Shown here in pieces: positions 12,515 through 26,111 of a stretch of DNA of 64,000 nucleotides. Origin of the DNA: Patiria miniata (taxonomy: Eukaryota; Echinodermata; Asteroidea; Valvatida; Asterinidae); NCBI RefSeq assembly GCF_015706575.1, contig NW_024037072.1, positions 16,369,162-16,433,161 of the forward strand. The letters are read 5' to 3'. How positions within the stretch are numbered: position 1 is the first letter of the stretch; each line of letters opens with the position of its first letter. Below the pieces are notes generated by a model. The model had not been told where the DNA came from and searched no databases. It saw nothing but the letters and a program-made list of their open reading frames with translations. A program made the position numbers and the translations under genes.

Positions 12515-14929
12515 GATCATGGCGATTGGCAGTACTGTCATAGTCGCAGGCATTGCTTTTGTCGCTGTTTTGAATTTATCGTCAATATTTGGTCGATCAG
12601 ATTGACGGCACCATTTTCACAAAGCATCCAATGACCATCTATCGAGCGCGTGTTTAGGACGGCCATAAGATCACATTACAGAGGACCGGCTTAGATTCGA
12701 ACGGGCCGGAAGATGCTGCTTTGGTCTCGGGGCTCGTGTTCAAATACAACGGCACGGTCGTCGATAATCGCCCGGCAACATGATCGCTTTGCCGGGGCGC
12801 AACACGATCGCCGCAACGTGTGATTGCGCATTATGCTCGACCCTGTGGTATAATCCTCGTTAGCTTCGGTTCACCTTAATGTCTTGTACTTTTAAGAATA
12901 TGTTCCCAGGTTATTAAGAAAAATACAGCAACATTCCCCAAACGTGCATCTGGTTGGGATCATTCCCTTGTCAATATAACATTTTTAGGTAAGATTCCTT
13001 TAGTTAGAATAATATTAGTTAGTATGACTTTGTGATTTTTTTTTTAAATTAAATTATTTGTAGATTATGGTAAGTCACTTTCGGGTGTCCAGGAAAAGAC
13101 TAGGAATTCTACGAGGAACGAAATAATCTTCAGATACTTAAGCTGATGTAATACTAGAACTTCTAAATATGAATTGAAACGGTTCATTACTACAAAAAAA
13201 AAACAGGCCTGAACACCCCTGTATCAAACAAAGGCTGAATACGATTGTGAACTGGACACACAATTAACGTGTGTTTCTAAAGTTCGTTATACATGAAAAG
13301 AATTCCACTGTTTGTGACGGTAACATGATAAAGACACTATTTTTTTTTAAATGGATTTTGCATATTGTCTTCTTGTGTTCGCTAACTTCACTTTCATAAC
13401 ATCGGGAAGAGTTGCTTAAACTAAATTAATTGAATATTTATGACATTTACTCCAACTATTTGCAAATACATGTAGCATACCCATTCAGGTAAACTTGTTG
13501 AGGGCGCTATTCCATTTTCTAGGAAATCGCCGGTAAATAACCTGTAAAATGTCCGCGGATATTATATGGACTATTGAGGGAGCAATTGCGGACTTCAAAT
13601 CGACAAGTTAGGATTTTTCGTCTCCAGTTCGGCTTCCTTTTTTTTTTGCTTCAGAAGCAGATGTTCAGAAGCAGATAATTACACACGATACTCAGTCTGA
13701 GTGGCTCCCACGTTGGGGACCTAATTTAATGTTAAAGATAATGAAACTGAAGCAAGCAGCCAAGCTGGAAGCAAAACCGAGATTTGGAAAAACCTTAATC
13801 ATCGTTGAAGGCAACACGCAAATCATGAAGACTTTCCCCATACCTTTCGCCTATACGCCCATACACGAACTTTGCCCTTCTCCATAAGTGCTGAAGTAAA
13901 AAACTGTTTCTCATTCTTGAAGAGAGGGAACAGCTTGATGTTTATTTTATTTGTAAGTTATGGCTAACATTCTTGTCATTTGTTCCCTGCTCCATTTGTG
14001 TAATCGTTAGTTTTAATCTTTCAATTTCCATTTTTATTTCGTAAGAATTTAGGATTGGAACGTACTGTCATTTCTTGCCTTGTCAATATTTCAAGAGTAA
14101 ATAATATTCACACAAATATATAATTTGGTTACCTCTATCATCTAATGAAGGACTGTTGGCAACAGCGACCAGATTAGAGCCCGACTTTGAGATGTTGTAC
14201 AAGGGACCGTTCGCAGTTTTGGCAAACACGTCGATTAAAATATACCGTTTATTTTTCAAAGACAACGGTATAATGTTAAAAATAATAGTGCGAGCATACA
14301 GTTCAATAAAAGTTAATCTTGCTGTACGAAGTGCACCCCGTCTAGAAAGGTAAACTCCGCCCCGTTTACCGACAAATCAGGACACTGCACTTGACAATGC
14401 ATTTATGTTTTCAGAAAGTTAAGGAGCATATAGATGATTTTTTTGAAACGGAAAGAGTCTAAACGATTATTTCGACTTCAGAGTTATTTTCACTCTTTCA
14501 AATAAAAGTATAATAAATATAAATATCAAAATTAAAAACATCACCGCCGATATTTTTTTAATGAAATTACAAAAAGAAGGATTCAGAGCATGTCCAACAG
14601 GATCTTATTCCCATGATCTATCATGTCAACGCATCTCAATCCGACTGGCACACCTCAAGCCGCAGACAGTCGGTTCAGTTAATGGTAGACTGAGATGAAA
14701 ATCTGTATCTGTACTGTCGCAATACCAAAAACAAAATACATATCTGCCCACCAAATTTGTTCATATTCCTCCATGATTTGTCATAGTGCATTGCATGGTG
14801 TGTTCATTGTTGCGTAACGTTATAGTCTTCTCAGCTGACGGCAAACAAAAGACTACGGTATTGGCCTACATTTCCCGGACAATCAAACGAATTGGGCTTA
14901 TTATTCCGCAGAATGTTGTAAATTCAGTT
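12515..14929. other. Intergenic, no gene recognised
   Basis: AT-rich DNA with several A- and T-runs (13028-13036, 13192-13203, 13641-13649). No coding, RNA or mobile feature was recognised. Confidence 0.4.
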
Positions 14930-14933
14930 GAGC

Positions 14934-15001
14934 AAAGAATCTGAACAGAGCTTAAACAAAGAATCTGAACAGAGCTTGAGCAAAGAATCTGAACAGAGCT
15001 T
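14934..15001. repeat. 24-bp tandem repeat, three units
   Basis: The unit AAAGAATCTGAACAGAGCTT plus four bases starts at 14934, 14958 and 14982. The spacer varies (AAAC versus GAGC). The copies are nearly identical, which indicates recent expansion. Confidence 0.9.
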
Positions 15002-15198
15002 AATTCGGCATATAATTTGACAATTATCGATATGACCATAATTTTCCATTGCGTAATTAAAAAAAAAAAATGTAAAAAGACCGCTCACCAAAAATGCTAT
15101 ACATTTATTCCGGAGAATATTGTTATGAAGCTATCTGAACCGGCCCACATTTTTGTCCTTTTGTTAATTTGCTACGAGCTTCGCATAATGGAGTTCTG

Positions 15199-15560
15199 TT
15201 TGAATTCATTCATTCCCGTTTGATTTCATTCCAGTTTGAATTCATTCCCGTTTAAAATTGAATTCATTCCAGTTTGAATTCATTCCCGTTTAAAATTGAA
15301 TTCATTCCAGTTTGAATTCATTCCCGTTTAAAATTGAATTCATTCCAGTTTGAATTCATTCCGTTTAAAATTGAATTCATTCCAGTTTGAATTCATTCCC
15401 GTTTAAAATTGAATTCATTCCAGTTTGAATTCATTCCCGTTTAAAATTGAATTCATTCCAGTTTGAATTCATTCCCGTTTAAAATTGAATTCATTCCAGT
15501 TTGAATTCATTCCCGTTTAAAATTGAATTCATTCCAGTTTGAATTCATTCCCGTTTGAAC
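15199..15560. repeat. 38-bp satellite array, about nine units
   Basis: Units begin at 15241, 15279, 15317, 15355, 15392, 15430, 15468, 15506 and 15544, plus a degenerate start from about 15199. Each unit holds two related halves, TTGAATTCATTCCCGTTTAA and TTGAATTCATTCCAGT, so the 38-mer is itself a dimer and every unit carries two GAATTC sites. One unit (15355) lacks one C and is 37 bp. Copies are otherwise nearly identical. Confidence 0.95.
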
Positions 15561-16007
15561 ATAATGTACATCTGCTCCACGCGTGTGCATTGTCATTCGG
15601 AGTAAAACTAGGCAGTGGTTGGAGTGTACCGCCCTCATTAGGCCGTTTTTGTCCATGTTAATTTTTATTTGCAATAAGAGGAGCACCCTCAGTAGTCAAC
15701 CGGTTGACTCGCAAAAAGACAATTTCCCCCTACTGCGCCCTCTATTGTGAGATATGATGGACTGGTTCTACTTTGCACAGAGTCGTGTCAGCATCAAAGA
15801 GAGGGCGTACTTCAAGAGAAAACAAGATAATTAGAAATGGCCGCGGTGCTAACGAAATGGCTGTCAACTGTTGGTGTGATTAACAGAATGACGTTTCTGC
15901 CTGTTTTTTTCGGGTGGTTAAGATTGGATAGAGATTTTCCCTACGATTCATGTCATGTTCAGCTCTTTTCAATTTTTTTTTTCAAATCTAAAACTGACTT
16001 GCTCAGC
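15561..16007. other. Intergenic, no gene recognised
   Basis: No gene or repeat recognised between the satellite and the next short element. Confidence 0.4.
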
Positions 16008-16164
16008 CAGTGGCGTAGCAAGGTCATTTGGGCGTTGACGTTAAAAAGGGACGTGCAAGGGGCAGTTTGTTTTCATCGGTCACCTGGCCTCCGTAAAATC
16101 AAAAGGGGGGGGGAGGGGGAGGGAAATACTCCCACACACACCTCCCCCGCTAGCTACGCCACTG
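16008..16164. mobile_element. Short TIR element, hAT-MITE-like
   Basis: Perfect 12-bp terminal inverted repeats: left CAGTGGCGTAGC, right GCTACGCCACTG. It is flanked by TCAGC on the left and TCAGCC on the right, a short direct repeat and not a clean 8-mer. A G-rich core (16107-16122) and a C-rich right part (16130-16150) are present. No coding capacity. Confidence 0.65.
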
Positions 16165-19100
16165 TCAGCCTATGTTTGATGTCAGGAAAGATCAACTGTA
16201 TAGGCTAACATTTATTTACATCTTTATTTGTTTTTCTTAGTCTGTTATTTTGTGTCGACAAACTTTGTGGAATTTCCAAATGCAAATTGTTGTGTGCTTA
16301 AGAGCAGGTGATTGCTGAACGTCAACTTCCGTCTGTAATTTAAGTCAACAGTTGTCTCTTACTGACCGAAGCTGTTGTTTGAATAAAAATAGTATTCATA
16401 GAAAATGCTTGGAACACGCATACACCCAGATAATCGATACTTTGATTCACCTTTAAACTTGTTGACATTCGTTGTTAAGGAGTCGATCACAACTTAATGC
16501 AGAATCCGGAGTCAGAAAACGTTAACAGTGTGTGTGTCACTTATTTTATATTCTCGTCGGGCAGCGAGTTTCACGGGCAGATCGCTGTGTTCCTCACGCT
16601 TCGTTCGACGGGGATGCAGTCGGCTCTTCTACCGGGCATGGGCCTCCACCTGTTCCGCCTATTGACTCTAGCGCTCTGCGGCCGGATTGATTTTTCCGCA
16701 CTCCTCGCCAAGTAATTTAAAATTGAAACCCTTTTTCCCGCACGGAACTTTAGGGCGGGAATTCTTCTATTTGCTAACTTTATTGATTAGCTCAATCTCC
16801 GGAGCGATAATGCACTGTCCGCTGGGGAGAGGGCAAACTCGGGCTCGGGGACTGGACGGGGTTAGAAATCCGATATCCGAGCTCGGAAGAAGACAGCCTT
16901 CATGAAACTTGCATGTAACGGTTTCAGAAGAAGCTTCGTCCTCACCGGAGGTTTGCTGCACAGAACGAAGGCCACTCCTACCAAATGGCTGATGCATTAA
17001 AAAAAAAAGAGGCACGGAAGCTCCAGAGATACAGCAACCCAATTATCCGGCTCTTCTTGGCTTCGATCTAGCTGCCTTTTAAAATTCCTTGCCTCGTTCT
17101 AGAAGTGGCCTCACTCTTCGTGTCCCCTTTTAGTAGCCTACCTGCGCCAAAAAAAAGTCTGGGTATCGAAGATGGGAAGGGAAAGAAGTGGAGAAAATGG
17201 GGATCGAAGTCACCCTACTGGGATCGATGCCAACCACGTGCCTACTGCCCTCACTTATGGAAGCTTGTCTGATGGGTTTGTAAATGGTTGGCAAATTTCT
17301 GGCCGGAAAATCAAATTACGTCGCCGAGAGTTACGTGCGCGATGTGTGGAATTTGGACGGGTTGGCACTATTTAGCCGGCGGCGCGTTTCTTATATTGGC
17401 GGGGCGAGAAGATTGGCACACAGCTAGTCCACAAATTGAAGTTAGTCATTTTGGGGTTGTTAATCACATCAGACGCATTAAACACATACCGGTCGATAGA
17501 ATTAGAACAACGAGCTCGAAAGAAACTTTAAAATTCTTTTGTATTAAAAAAAGAGGGTGGAGGAAAATGTGTTTTGGGACAATAGTGTATATTGCCTGGT
17601 ATATATAAAAGCATCGAGTTTGTATTTTTTTTATTAAAAAACGTCAAAGAATGGAAAGTGAAAGAGAAAATAAAATGGACTTGATCGGTAAAGTGTTGTG
17701 GACACTAGCACCACAGAACAGTCTAGGTCCCCTTATCGCATCTGACAAAAGCACCAAAAGCAGCCAAACACACAGCACAGGAAAACCAAATGCAACAAAA
17801 TAGGCAACAATACTGGTCAGCATTACACCATACAACACAGCGAGGTACAACAGCACAATACACTGCGTCTTTCACGACATTCAATTTTTTTTTTCTCATT
17901 CTCGACCCATGAGCTTCGATCTCAAACTTCACTTGTTGACGCAAAAGCAAGATGATTCGAACTGCAAGTGATTAGAAATGCTGAAGAGGAAGGGTTAAAC
18001 GCTTGTCAACTTTATACAAAGCAGTGGTTGTACTTGTACTTTCAGCGCTGTTATTCAGAGACAACCCCGGTCAATAGCCACCAGTTATTTGTACCTTGTC
18101 TGTAGGGCTCGATCTTTACCAAATGTTGTTAAGCGAAATGCCGCCCGAATAATTGCTCACTAACTCATTAAATCGAAATCACGCATGTCCTTTAGCTGTT
18201 ATTGTGCCCCGCGTACCTGCACAGTTGTGTTTTTGAGGAGCACTGTTAATGTTTTTCCCGCCTTTTTTTGTTCAAAGCCCTCAGACGGAAAAATCGATGT
18301 ACGGAGCCGCCATTGGCGGAAACGACGGAAGTAAATGTCAATATATTTACATCTATTTGGTTGTTTTGGACAAAAAAAGTGCAATCCGTGAGTTTTCACT
18401 AAGGAATTGGCAGCTATTTTTTTGTGCAGTTATAATGTTCCTGCTACGGTGGCATCAAGAAGTCATAACGTTTTTCATGAAAACTGTAACACATCACTAA
18501 AACCTGAAGAAAACAGGTCGTCGCCCCTTATGATAATTGTAAGATAATACCAATCTGTTTGGTTTTTTTGTCCACTTCTGTCTATGTGAGGGTAATGATT
18601 CTACAAGAAAGTTTATCACATAGATATTTCATTCTCTTGGCTGCACAAAAATAGACTCGATTTCAAAACTAAATCATGACATTCGTTTTTACTCCTGCTT
18701 TGAAAGCTCGAATGGAAACACGACTAACCTTAAAATGTCTTCTATACTGCATCTCCGGAAAGTTTAAGACGATAAAGTATAGAAGAAATTTACCGTTAAC
18801 CTTTTCACCGATTTCTAATACAAGTTGCACCTGATGGATATTACATTTGGCGAAAAAGAAATACCCACCTTTCTGAAAACACTACCGACTTCCAATTAAT
18901 TACTGCTGTTTCTGTACACAACGTTTTTCCCCCATTGCCATTCCGCGGTATAACCGCGTTTTAATTTTCTCCCTTTACTTTAGCACCGCAGGCTTTTAAT
19001 GACGGACTTGAACTTTGCATCCTGCACTCAATTATTATTTCGGTGTTTTCGTATTTCTGCCAAACATATGGCGTTTTGAATTACCCTCGTAGTACTCGCA

Positions 19101-19472
19101 CGACCCAAAAGTGGGAGAAAATCTCTGTGGACGTAAAGTGTTTGTCTTAATAGATTCCGTGAGCAAACAAAGCCGAGGTGAGGTGTGATACGGTACGTAC
19201 ACTCCTGGTGGCTGTTTTCGCTGACTGGTCCCGCGGGCCTCAAGTAAGAGTCATTAGACTCTTCAAAACGGAAACTATAGCGAAGAATCGATGACGGCTT
19301 CTGTAATTGGTCCAACAAATCAAGCGGCTGTTGGCTGGTTGCTTAGCGCGCTACTGCGGTGTTGGATGATCATTTTTTTTTTTAAATCGTACCGAACGGG
19401 CCAATCCGAATGTCGATGATAATCAATTGCAATGTTATTTTTAATAGTCCCGTGCAAGCCTATCTCATTATT
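16165..19472. other. Intergenic, no gene recognised
   Basis: No coding gene recognised. GC-balanced patches at 16560-16870 and 17100-17380 differ from the flanks and might be single-copy functional DNA. The open frames through them lack recognisable motifs. Confidence 0.35.
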
Positions 19473-20190
19473 ACCTCCGCCATTGAGGTTATGTTTTCAT
19501 CGGATTTGGTTACAGTTAAGTTTGTTGGTTGGTTGGTTTGTCTGTTAACAAGATAACTCAAAAAGTTATGGACGGATTTGCGTGAACATTTTTTTAGGGG
19601 TGATCTATAATATTTAAGCAGATTCGCTGATTAATTATGCAAGACAACCGCTTCTTGACCTCTAGGAATTTGACCAATCAGCGGGCGCTTTCTATATCGG
19701 GTCTTCGGTCATTCACCCGTTGTAGCCTCATAAAAATGGATAAGAAAAAACCTAGACACAGCAACAAAGGCTGTGGTCGCGCGCTCTGTATTATGTAACG
19801 CGATACGCGCCCGGCCGTTGTTGTATTACAAAAGACTGCATTCGAATTGACCAATCAAATATTTAGTCCTGACTTGGGAATGAAATGATGTCACGATTTA
19901 GTAACGCGATTCCGATTGGCTGAGGTGCGGGATCGCATAAATCTGCATGCTTAGATGTATCAGACGTTATACAGGAGACTGGGCTCTTTGGATAACGGGT
20001 GATATTCAGACTATGGTACAAGTAAAAAATCGATTAGATTTTGGAAGTGATCCGGATCTAGATCTGGATCCGGGATTTTTTTAAAGGATTCTTCACCATT
20101 TATGCGAATGTTTCATTTGGGTGTACTGACAATATGGGGGGAATTGTTTAGCCAAGGCGGAGGTTTTCGCTCTCTGAGTGCTTTCTAGTT
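19473..20190. mobile_element. Interspersed repeat with ACCTCCGCC ends
   Basis: The left end ACCTCCGCC at 19473-19481 and GGCGGAGGT at 20156-20164 are exact inverted repeats. The sequence just inside, with GGTTATGTTTTCATCGG, a short GTTGGTTGGTTGGTTTGTCTG run and AACTCAAAAAGTTATGGACGG, and the right edge CGCTCTCTGAGTGCTTTCTAG, match a repeat pattern I recall as widespread in animal genomes. About 19660-19990 in the middle looks like unrelated or diverged filler. It has no transposase. Confidence 0.55.
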
Positions 20191-22827
20191 ACGTGCATGT
20201 ATTGATGTTAAAACTAAGCCTGTCTAATGTCTTTGTTGGAGTGATTGCAATCATGTATGATGGTGGTAATGATGACATTGAGATATTGAGGACGATGCCA
20301 AAAATAAAGTCGACGACATAATGGTTAATATTTTTGGTTGATATTATTGGCTACTTCAATTCATTGGTGTTTGACACTATATTTTCCTTCATATTATTGA
20401 TCAATATTTTGATCTGCTAATTCGTTCGATTATTTACTGGTCTTTGATTATTGTGTTTAAGTTATACATTGATGTATTGATTAATTTCTTATAGACTAGT
20501 AGCCTGATATATCTATAGCATAATCTATTTTGTTAACCTATCCTTTAGTATTTTTAATTCATCCCATACTGTATTTAACAATTGTTGACTGCTGTGATGT
20601 GGGATATGACGTTTTGAACACCCGAGGGGCGCATAGCACCCGAGGCGAATACCTCTGTCTTTGATTCTTTGGATTTCGATGTAAAAACCACGAAAACAAA
20701 CAGCAGTAAACACGAAAATCATGGCAATCGAACGTCAACTCACATGCATGTCGCATGCTCGAAACAGCTGATAATCTGCTAGTTCGCTGCTCTAACTCAT
20801 GTGTGAAAACATGGTGAAAATAGCGTGGGTACCAACGACACAAAGTACGTACCGTACGTACGTATAAACCTAAACAAAGTCGAAAAAGCTCTTACTAATC
20901 TATCACTTTTCAAAATATTATGTATTAGTTAATTTTGTTACCTTGTTTTACGAAATTAATGAAATTATGGAAATATTTGTTGATTGAATTGAATTGAGGC
21001 AATGGTGGTTCTGATGACAATGATGTGTTGATTATTATGGCAGTGACGTAAGTGATAGGCTAATTATTAATGTCTATTCGTGACAATGACGTGCACAGCA
21101 ATATGGTGACAATGATGTATGGAATGTTATTTTTTGCGGAGGATAATGACGGTGAAGTAACGATGACGTCTTGATGACTATTCTGACGAGGGAGACGATG
21201 ATGACATCGGCAACAGTGGAAATGGTAGACAATGGCGATGGTAGTGACGTCGACGTCTATGGTGACAATTTGGGCAACGCCAACGATTTTATTTACTATG
21301 ACGACGAGGACGAATTTATTGAGGAGTTTAACGGATAGATTATAATTAGCAATATTGATTATGATAACAAAAAATAAATTAGCAGTGTTACCAATTTAAA
21401 AATTCTTTTATGTTTTATATTAGCAGTTTTGACGGAAACGGTGTGATTCTTGACAAATCCATTGTGTCTGAGTATGTGGACGTGACCTCTTATCATAATG
21501 CTGACAATACAAATTTACAAATTTTGGAAATAACCTTCCGTCACCATCCGCCAATGAACTTTCGCAAGGATGATTAAGGGCATAGCCAAAACGTATTCCG
21601 AGTGCCGATATCGCGGAAATCGTAATCCTGAATAACATGCATAGCCTTAAAAGGCCAAGAACACCCTCTCTTCTGACTCTACCAATCCGATTTTAATGCG
21701 GTCAGGGGATATGAGGACTAATTCGGGGCAAGTCGCCCCCGTATAATATTCACCGGCCTCGAAGCGTTGCCTTGGGCTAATTAAATGTTTCCACTTCTTT
21801 TCATGGTGTGCCGGTGATTTAAATTACAGATGTTACGAAGCTTGTACCACTCGGGGCCCGATGTGCGAATTTTCACTCACGTATTAATAACATGCGCGTA
21901 ATCCCCTGTATCAGTTTCACCAATTTGTTGACCGCCTGAGGTTACTTAGCCATTTTGAGCTTCTTTCCATATATATATTTTTTTCTCATGATTCAAAATG
22001 TGTGTAGTTATTGGATTCATAACATCTAGAATGATTTTTACGTTCAGAACATATAAAAGGATAACGAAAGGAAGAGTTGTGTGAAATATGACATTTTGCA
22101 TAAGTAAAAGGTACAAGTAAATGAATTTGAAATCTTGGTATAGTGGACTCAAACGGAGATTTCTTATCAGCATCCGTGGCATGTGAGTGTAAGGGTTTGC
22201 TGGGTATTTCATAAACCAATTATTGGGAAATGGATGGGATGAATGTCAGGGAGGCAAGCCATGTTTGCTTATCGGATAGGCTTAAGACATTCAAAATCGA
22301 TAAATCTCGAACAAAATAAGAAAAAAAGATGAGACAAACAACCATCCCTGCGTCTGGTATTTCGTTAGCGTAGCTGGCTAACTCCCAGAGGTAGTGGTTT
22401 ACACTATCGATTTTTTTCTTTTCTTTTTTGGGACGAGGTGGAAATGTAGAGCATAGTAACTGGCGGATAATGCTTGGGAATGAGAAGGGATATCTCGGGA
22501 TAAAGATATTTACTATTATACGGCAGTATTTACAAGTTGAGGTCACTTTATGGAGTCCAATTTGTTTTGGTCACAATCGGGAAACAAGGTAGAAAGAATA
22601 CAGGGTCTCTATACGAATACTGTACACACATTCTACTTTTGTTTGTATCGATTTAAAAATACAGTGACAATGCCTCCTTTTTGTTAAATTCAATAACTAT
22701 GGTATCTTTTGATAAAAATTAAATTAAGTAACTGGTTTTCTGGCAAGGATATTATCAGTATCATTTTGAAAGTATTGGTATCAATACCATCGGGCCCAAG
22801 TAAGTCTTTAATGCTTTTAATCTAAGC
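20191..22827. other. Intergenic with a TGACG-rich stretch
   Basis: No gene recognised. 21000-21315 is a purine-rich, degenerate GATGAC/GACAATG stretch holding several TGACGT cores. 21650-21950 is GC-balanced with TAATTAAAT-type motifs and could be a regulatory element. That is a guess from composition. Confidence 0.35.
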
Positions 22828-23409
22828 TTAAAGGACCCAAGTAATTTAATATATCTAATGCCATCCTTGAAAATGCACCTTTGTGTCCCATTTAGCCTAA
22901 CCTTATTTTCAATTTCCATTTTGCCATTTCTAAGGGCATTTTGGTGCCTTTTTGATTTTATGTTTCATGTGAATGTCCATATTCATGAGCAAAAGTGTGA
23001 TGTCATTTCAGGTAGAAACCTCAATGTTACAGCTATTTCAGCACCAAAATTTGCCAGAAGTCTTGATAATTTGCTGTCGTAGGCCTAAATGTTTTTTCGT
23101 TGTTGTTTCAGTACATGGTAGAAAGCCAATGAGCAAAGTTTCTCACAAATAATTTCAATGTGCAAATATTGGGTTCACAATTTGAACAGAAAACCCCCAA
23201 AGTGAACAGTGTCTTCTTGAAATAACATCACAGCAACAGCGCCCTCATTTGTCATGAAAATCATGGATAATTTTAAATGTTTGAAACAGTGCACTTTTCA
23301 ATAACATTAACCAAAAATTGGGATGTCAGATAGTTTTCATACATTAAAGGGGAGTAGAAAGTTGCACAAAATATATTCCCAAGTAAGATTCATGTCATGG
23401 GTCCTTTAA
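22828..23409. mobile_element. TTAA-flanked non-autonomous element, 582 bp
   Basis: The left end reads TTAAAGGACCCAAG and the right end, reverse complemented, reads TTAAAGGACCCATG. Both are bounded by TTAA at 22828-22831 and 23406-23409. TTAA targeting is known for piggyBac-type elements, but these ends begin AGG and not the usual CCC, so the superfamily is open. An internal TTAAAGGGG at about 23345 may mark nesting. No transposase. Confidence 0.6.
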
Positions 23410-26111
23410 TATCTAAATAAGTCGCGTTGTTTTGCCCCAGGCAATTCAATCTCTACAAAACCTTAAGGCCTATGACAGTTTTAACCTAAGCTTACTCCCA
23501 CCCTTTTTCCCCAATATAAGTACGTCGAGACACGTTCAGAAATGCATAATACCACACGAAATATGTACCACATTCTCCAAAATCCCTGAATAAATTCCCC
23601 AAACCTGTGGAATGCGCCCTTGAGGAGCCGAAGGTCTAACCCATGCACGCACACCTGGAATACCTCGGATCGTGCTGCCCCACTCCTCCAAACACACACC
23701 CACACCACCTAATTATCTCTAGGCGGCTCTGTTAGCACGGTGCAGCGCTGACCCTCATGTGATATGGATGAGACTTCAGAACTTCTTGCAGCCACCCGTG
23801 ATTAGGAGACAATCCATGGCTGCATGTTTACGATACCTCCCAGTGGACCGTCCCTATGCAATCCGGCTCGAGCCCCTTAAAGGTGAGACCTGGCCTTTCA
23901 TTTTCCTCTACCCCTATTCCCGTCCCCCCTTCTTTCCGGGGCAGAAGGCAAACTTTGATTTAATCCCATCCGCTCCCTTGTGGGCGACATCCGAGAACGG
24001 TTTATTACCAATCTCGAGCCTGGACCTTTCCCTTGTAAGCCAAGCCGAACGGGGTCAATATATAAGCCAGCTATACGGGGATATAATACTGCCACACGAA
24101 GCTGTCGAGGGGGAATTTCTCCACATCTCCTTGAGGGCGGGAGAAGGGATCGAGGCTATCGGGGCTCTGATACAGCCTTTGAAGGATTGATTCAATAATC
24201 ATGAGATTAAGAAGATGAAGCCGGGAAGATGTCAGCTACTTCGGTCTAAGTTGCACTGACAGTCTGTGGAGAGATGAACAAATTGAATGGGCAACTCCAG
24301 ATATGCCGCATGATGCCTTCTAATGCTGTCAAGAGCCAACAGTAAAACTGAAGTAAAAAATAGAAACAACTGCTAAATGTCACCCCTCATATTAAAAACA
24401 CCCCCCCCCCCCAAAAAAAAAGAAACAGACAAACTGCAACGATAAACCTTCAGCGACGGCTACTTTGCTTTCAATTTAAACTCTTGTTTATTGAGAGAAA
24501 GACTCAAAGTAGTTTGCGTTCTGTTGATGGGGTTAAGTGCAATTTCACAGTCGACAGTCATATCGGTTGTGGACAGGCTTTTCAGTGGAACAAGAAATCC
24601 AAGCGACACTAGGCAAAACCTTAAAGTTGCATAGACATTTACTCGAGATCACTTTTGAAGACCAAACACATTCATGAACCGCAACTGTTAAAACCAACTG
24701 AATTCAAAATGCGTAATAAATGTGTTTGAAGGTGCAAAAACCCACTCCAACGCGAGTGTGAAGACAATCGAAATGAACACGCTCCGAAAGGCAATAAAAC
24801 GCCTGATTAATGGGGCTCCAAGCACTGACGTGTTTGTTGGAAATCGCTCCTGATGGCGCACCACCATAAACAACTGCTGGAGAAAGATTCAAATCCGAGC
24901 CAATGTATAAAAAAGAGAAGCAGATGGCTGGAGATAATGAACTTACTGTGCCTGTCAATCTAGCGGCATTTCAGCGGGTGATTTATTTCGCTGTTTAGAA
25001 GAAATCATTTGCAACGGCCCCGTCCATAAATTGGTGCTCTCGTCCGCCACTGACGCACGGGCCAATTGCTGGCGCAAATATTGGGGCCCGGGATGCCCTG
25101 GTAACAAATTGCCCGTGAATTAATATTATTCGAATAACATTTTCAAGTAGCGTAATTCCGTTTGGTTGAGTTTAAATGGTATTATTTATTACTCAGAATT
25201 GCGCCATGTGACAGGTTTGTTACCTCTAGTCTGGCTATAACATTTTGGTATAAAAGCATTTTTACGAACACACTAACGTCTTGAAACGAAAAAATAGTTC
25301 AGGGTTGTGGGACAGGAGGGGCGGTAGAGGTAAGGTCCTAAACTGCAGTTTCAATTGAAAATACCACTTCTAAACTGGTGTCCATTCGAGGTGATTAAAT
25401 TTACGAGCAAAAAAATCTAAACAGCTCTTCCAATCTTCCTGTACTTGACGGTCAGAGAGGATTGTAAATTTTGAAGCGAGTCACGGCCGTTCTTCTCACA
25501 GCTAGAGGTGAGTTTGGCAAGGTCTTGATAACGGCTGTCTAATAACTGAACTACAGTATATAAGTCTCCGCTTCCAACCAATGGATCATTATGTTTTGTA
25601 CCGTCCGCTGTGTGATCGGTGAATCAATAATACGCCCATTACAGTCAATAGTATTCCCGGGGCCACGGGGTTATGTTTAGAATCTCACTTTATCTGTAAA
25701 CAGCACGTGCCGCTGAGAGGCTGCCAACAGATAGATGGTCCACCAACCTCATTCCAAACTCATAATGCAATTTCAGAGGACTGGTTCATCAGATACCCTA
25801 ATAAAAAAAGCCAACGACGGCGCAGCATACTCCCAGGGACCAAGGAAATGGATATCTAAAGCAATCTGACATATCCCCTTGCAACAGGATTAAAACTTGA
25901 GCAAAAATCCATTTAACTGTTGCACGCTATATTGTCTAATTGGCCAAAAGGTGGCCTGAACATTTTGATGGAGAGATTCGAATGTTGCCGTTTATAATGA
26001 CGAGTCACGTTCTTGTCCATGATGTGGAGTTTAAAGCTGTTTGGTCACGGGCATCGGTGGAAAATTTTAAGCAGTTATGCCAATAGCATTAAGCGGGATA
26101 TTAACCTGCGA
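23410..26111. other. Intergenic, no gene recognised
   Basis: A 143-codon open frame at 23759-24190 overlaps open frames on both strands and shows no recognisable domain, so I do not call a gene. 24960-25160 is GC-balanced with TTAATATTATTC and GGCGCAAATATTGG motifs and could be conserved non-coding DNA. A C-run followed by an A-run lies at 24400-24421. Confidence 0.35.

Noticed and set aside
23759..24190. 143-codon open frame on the plus strand
   Set aside because: Open frames overlap it on both strands, no domain, signal or membrane pattern is visible, and the GC-richer composition alone explains its length.
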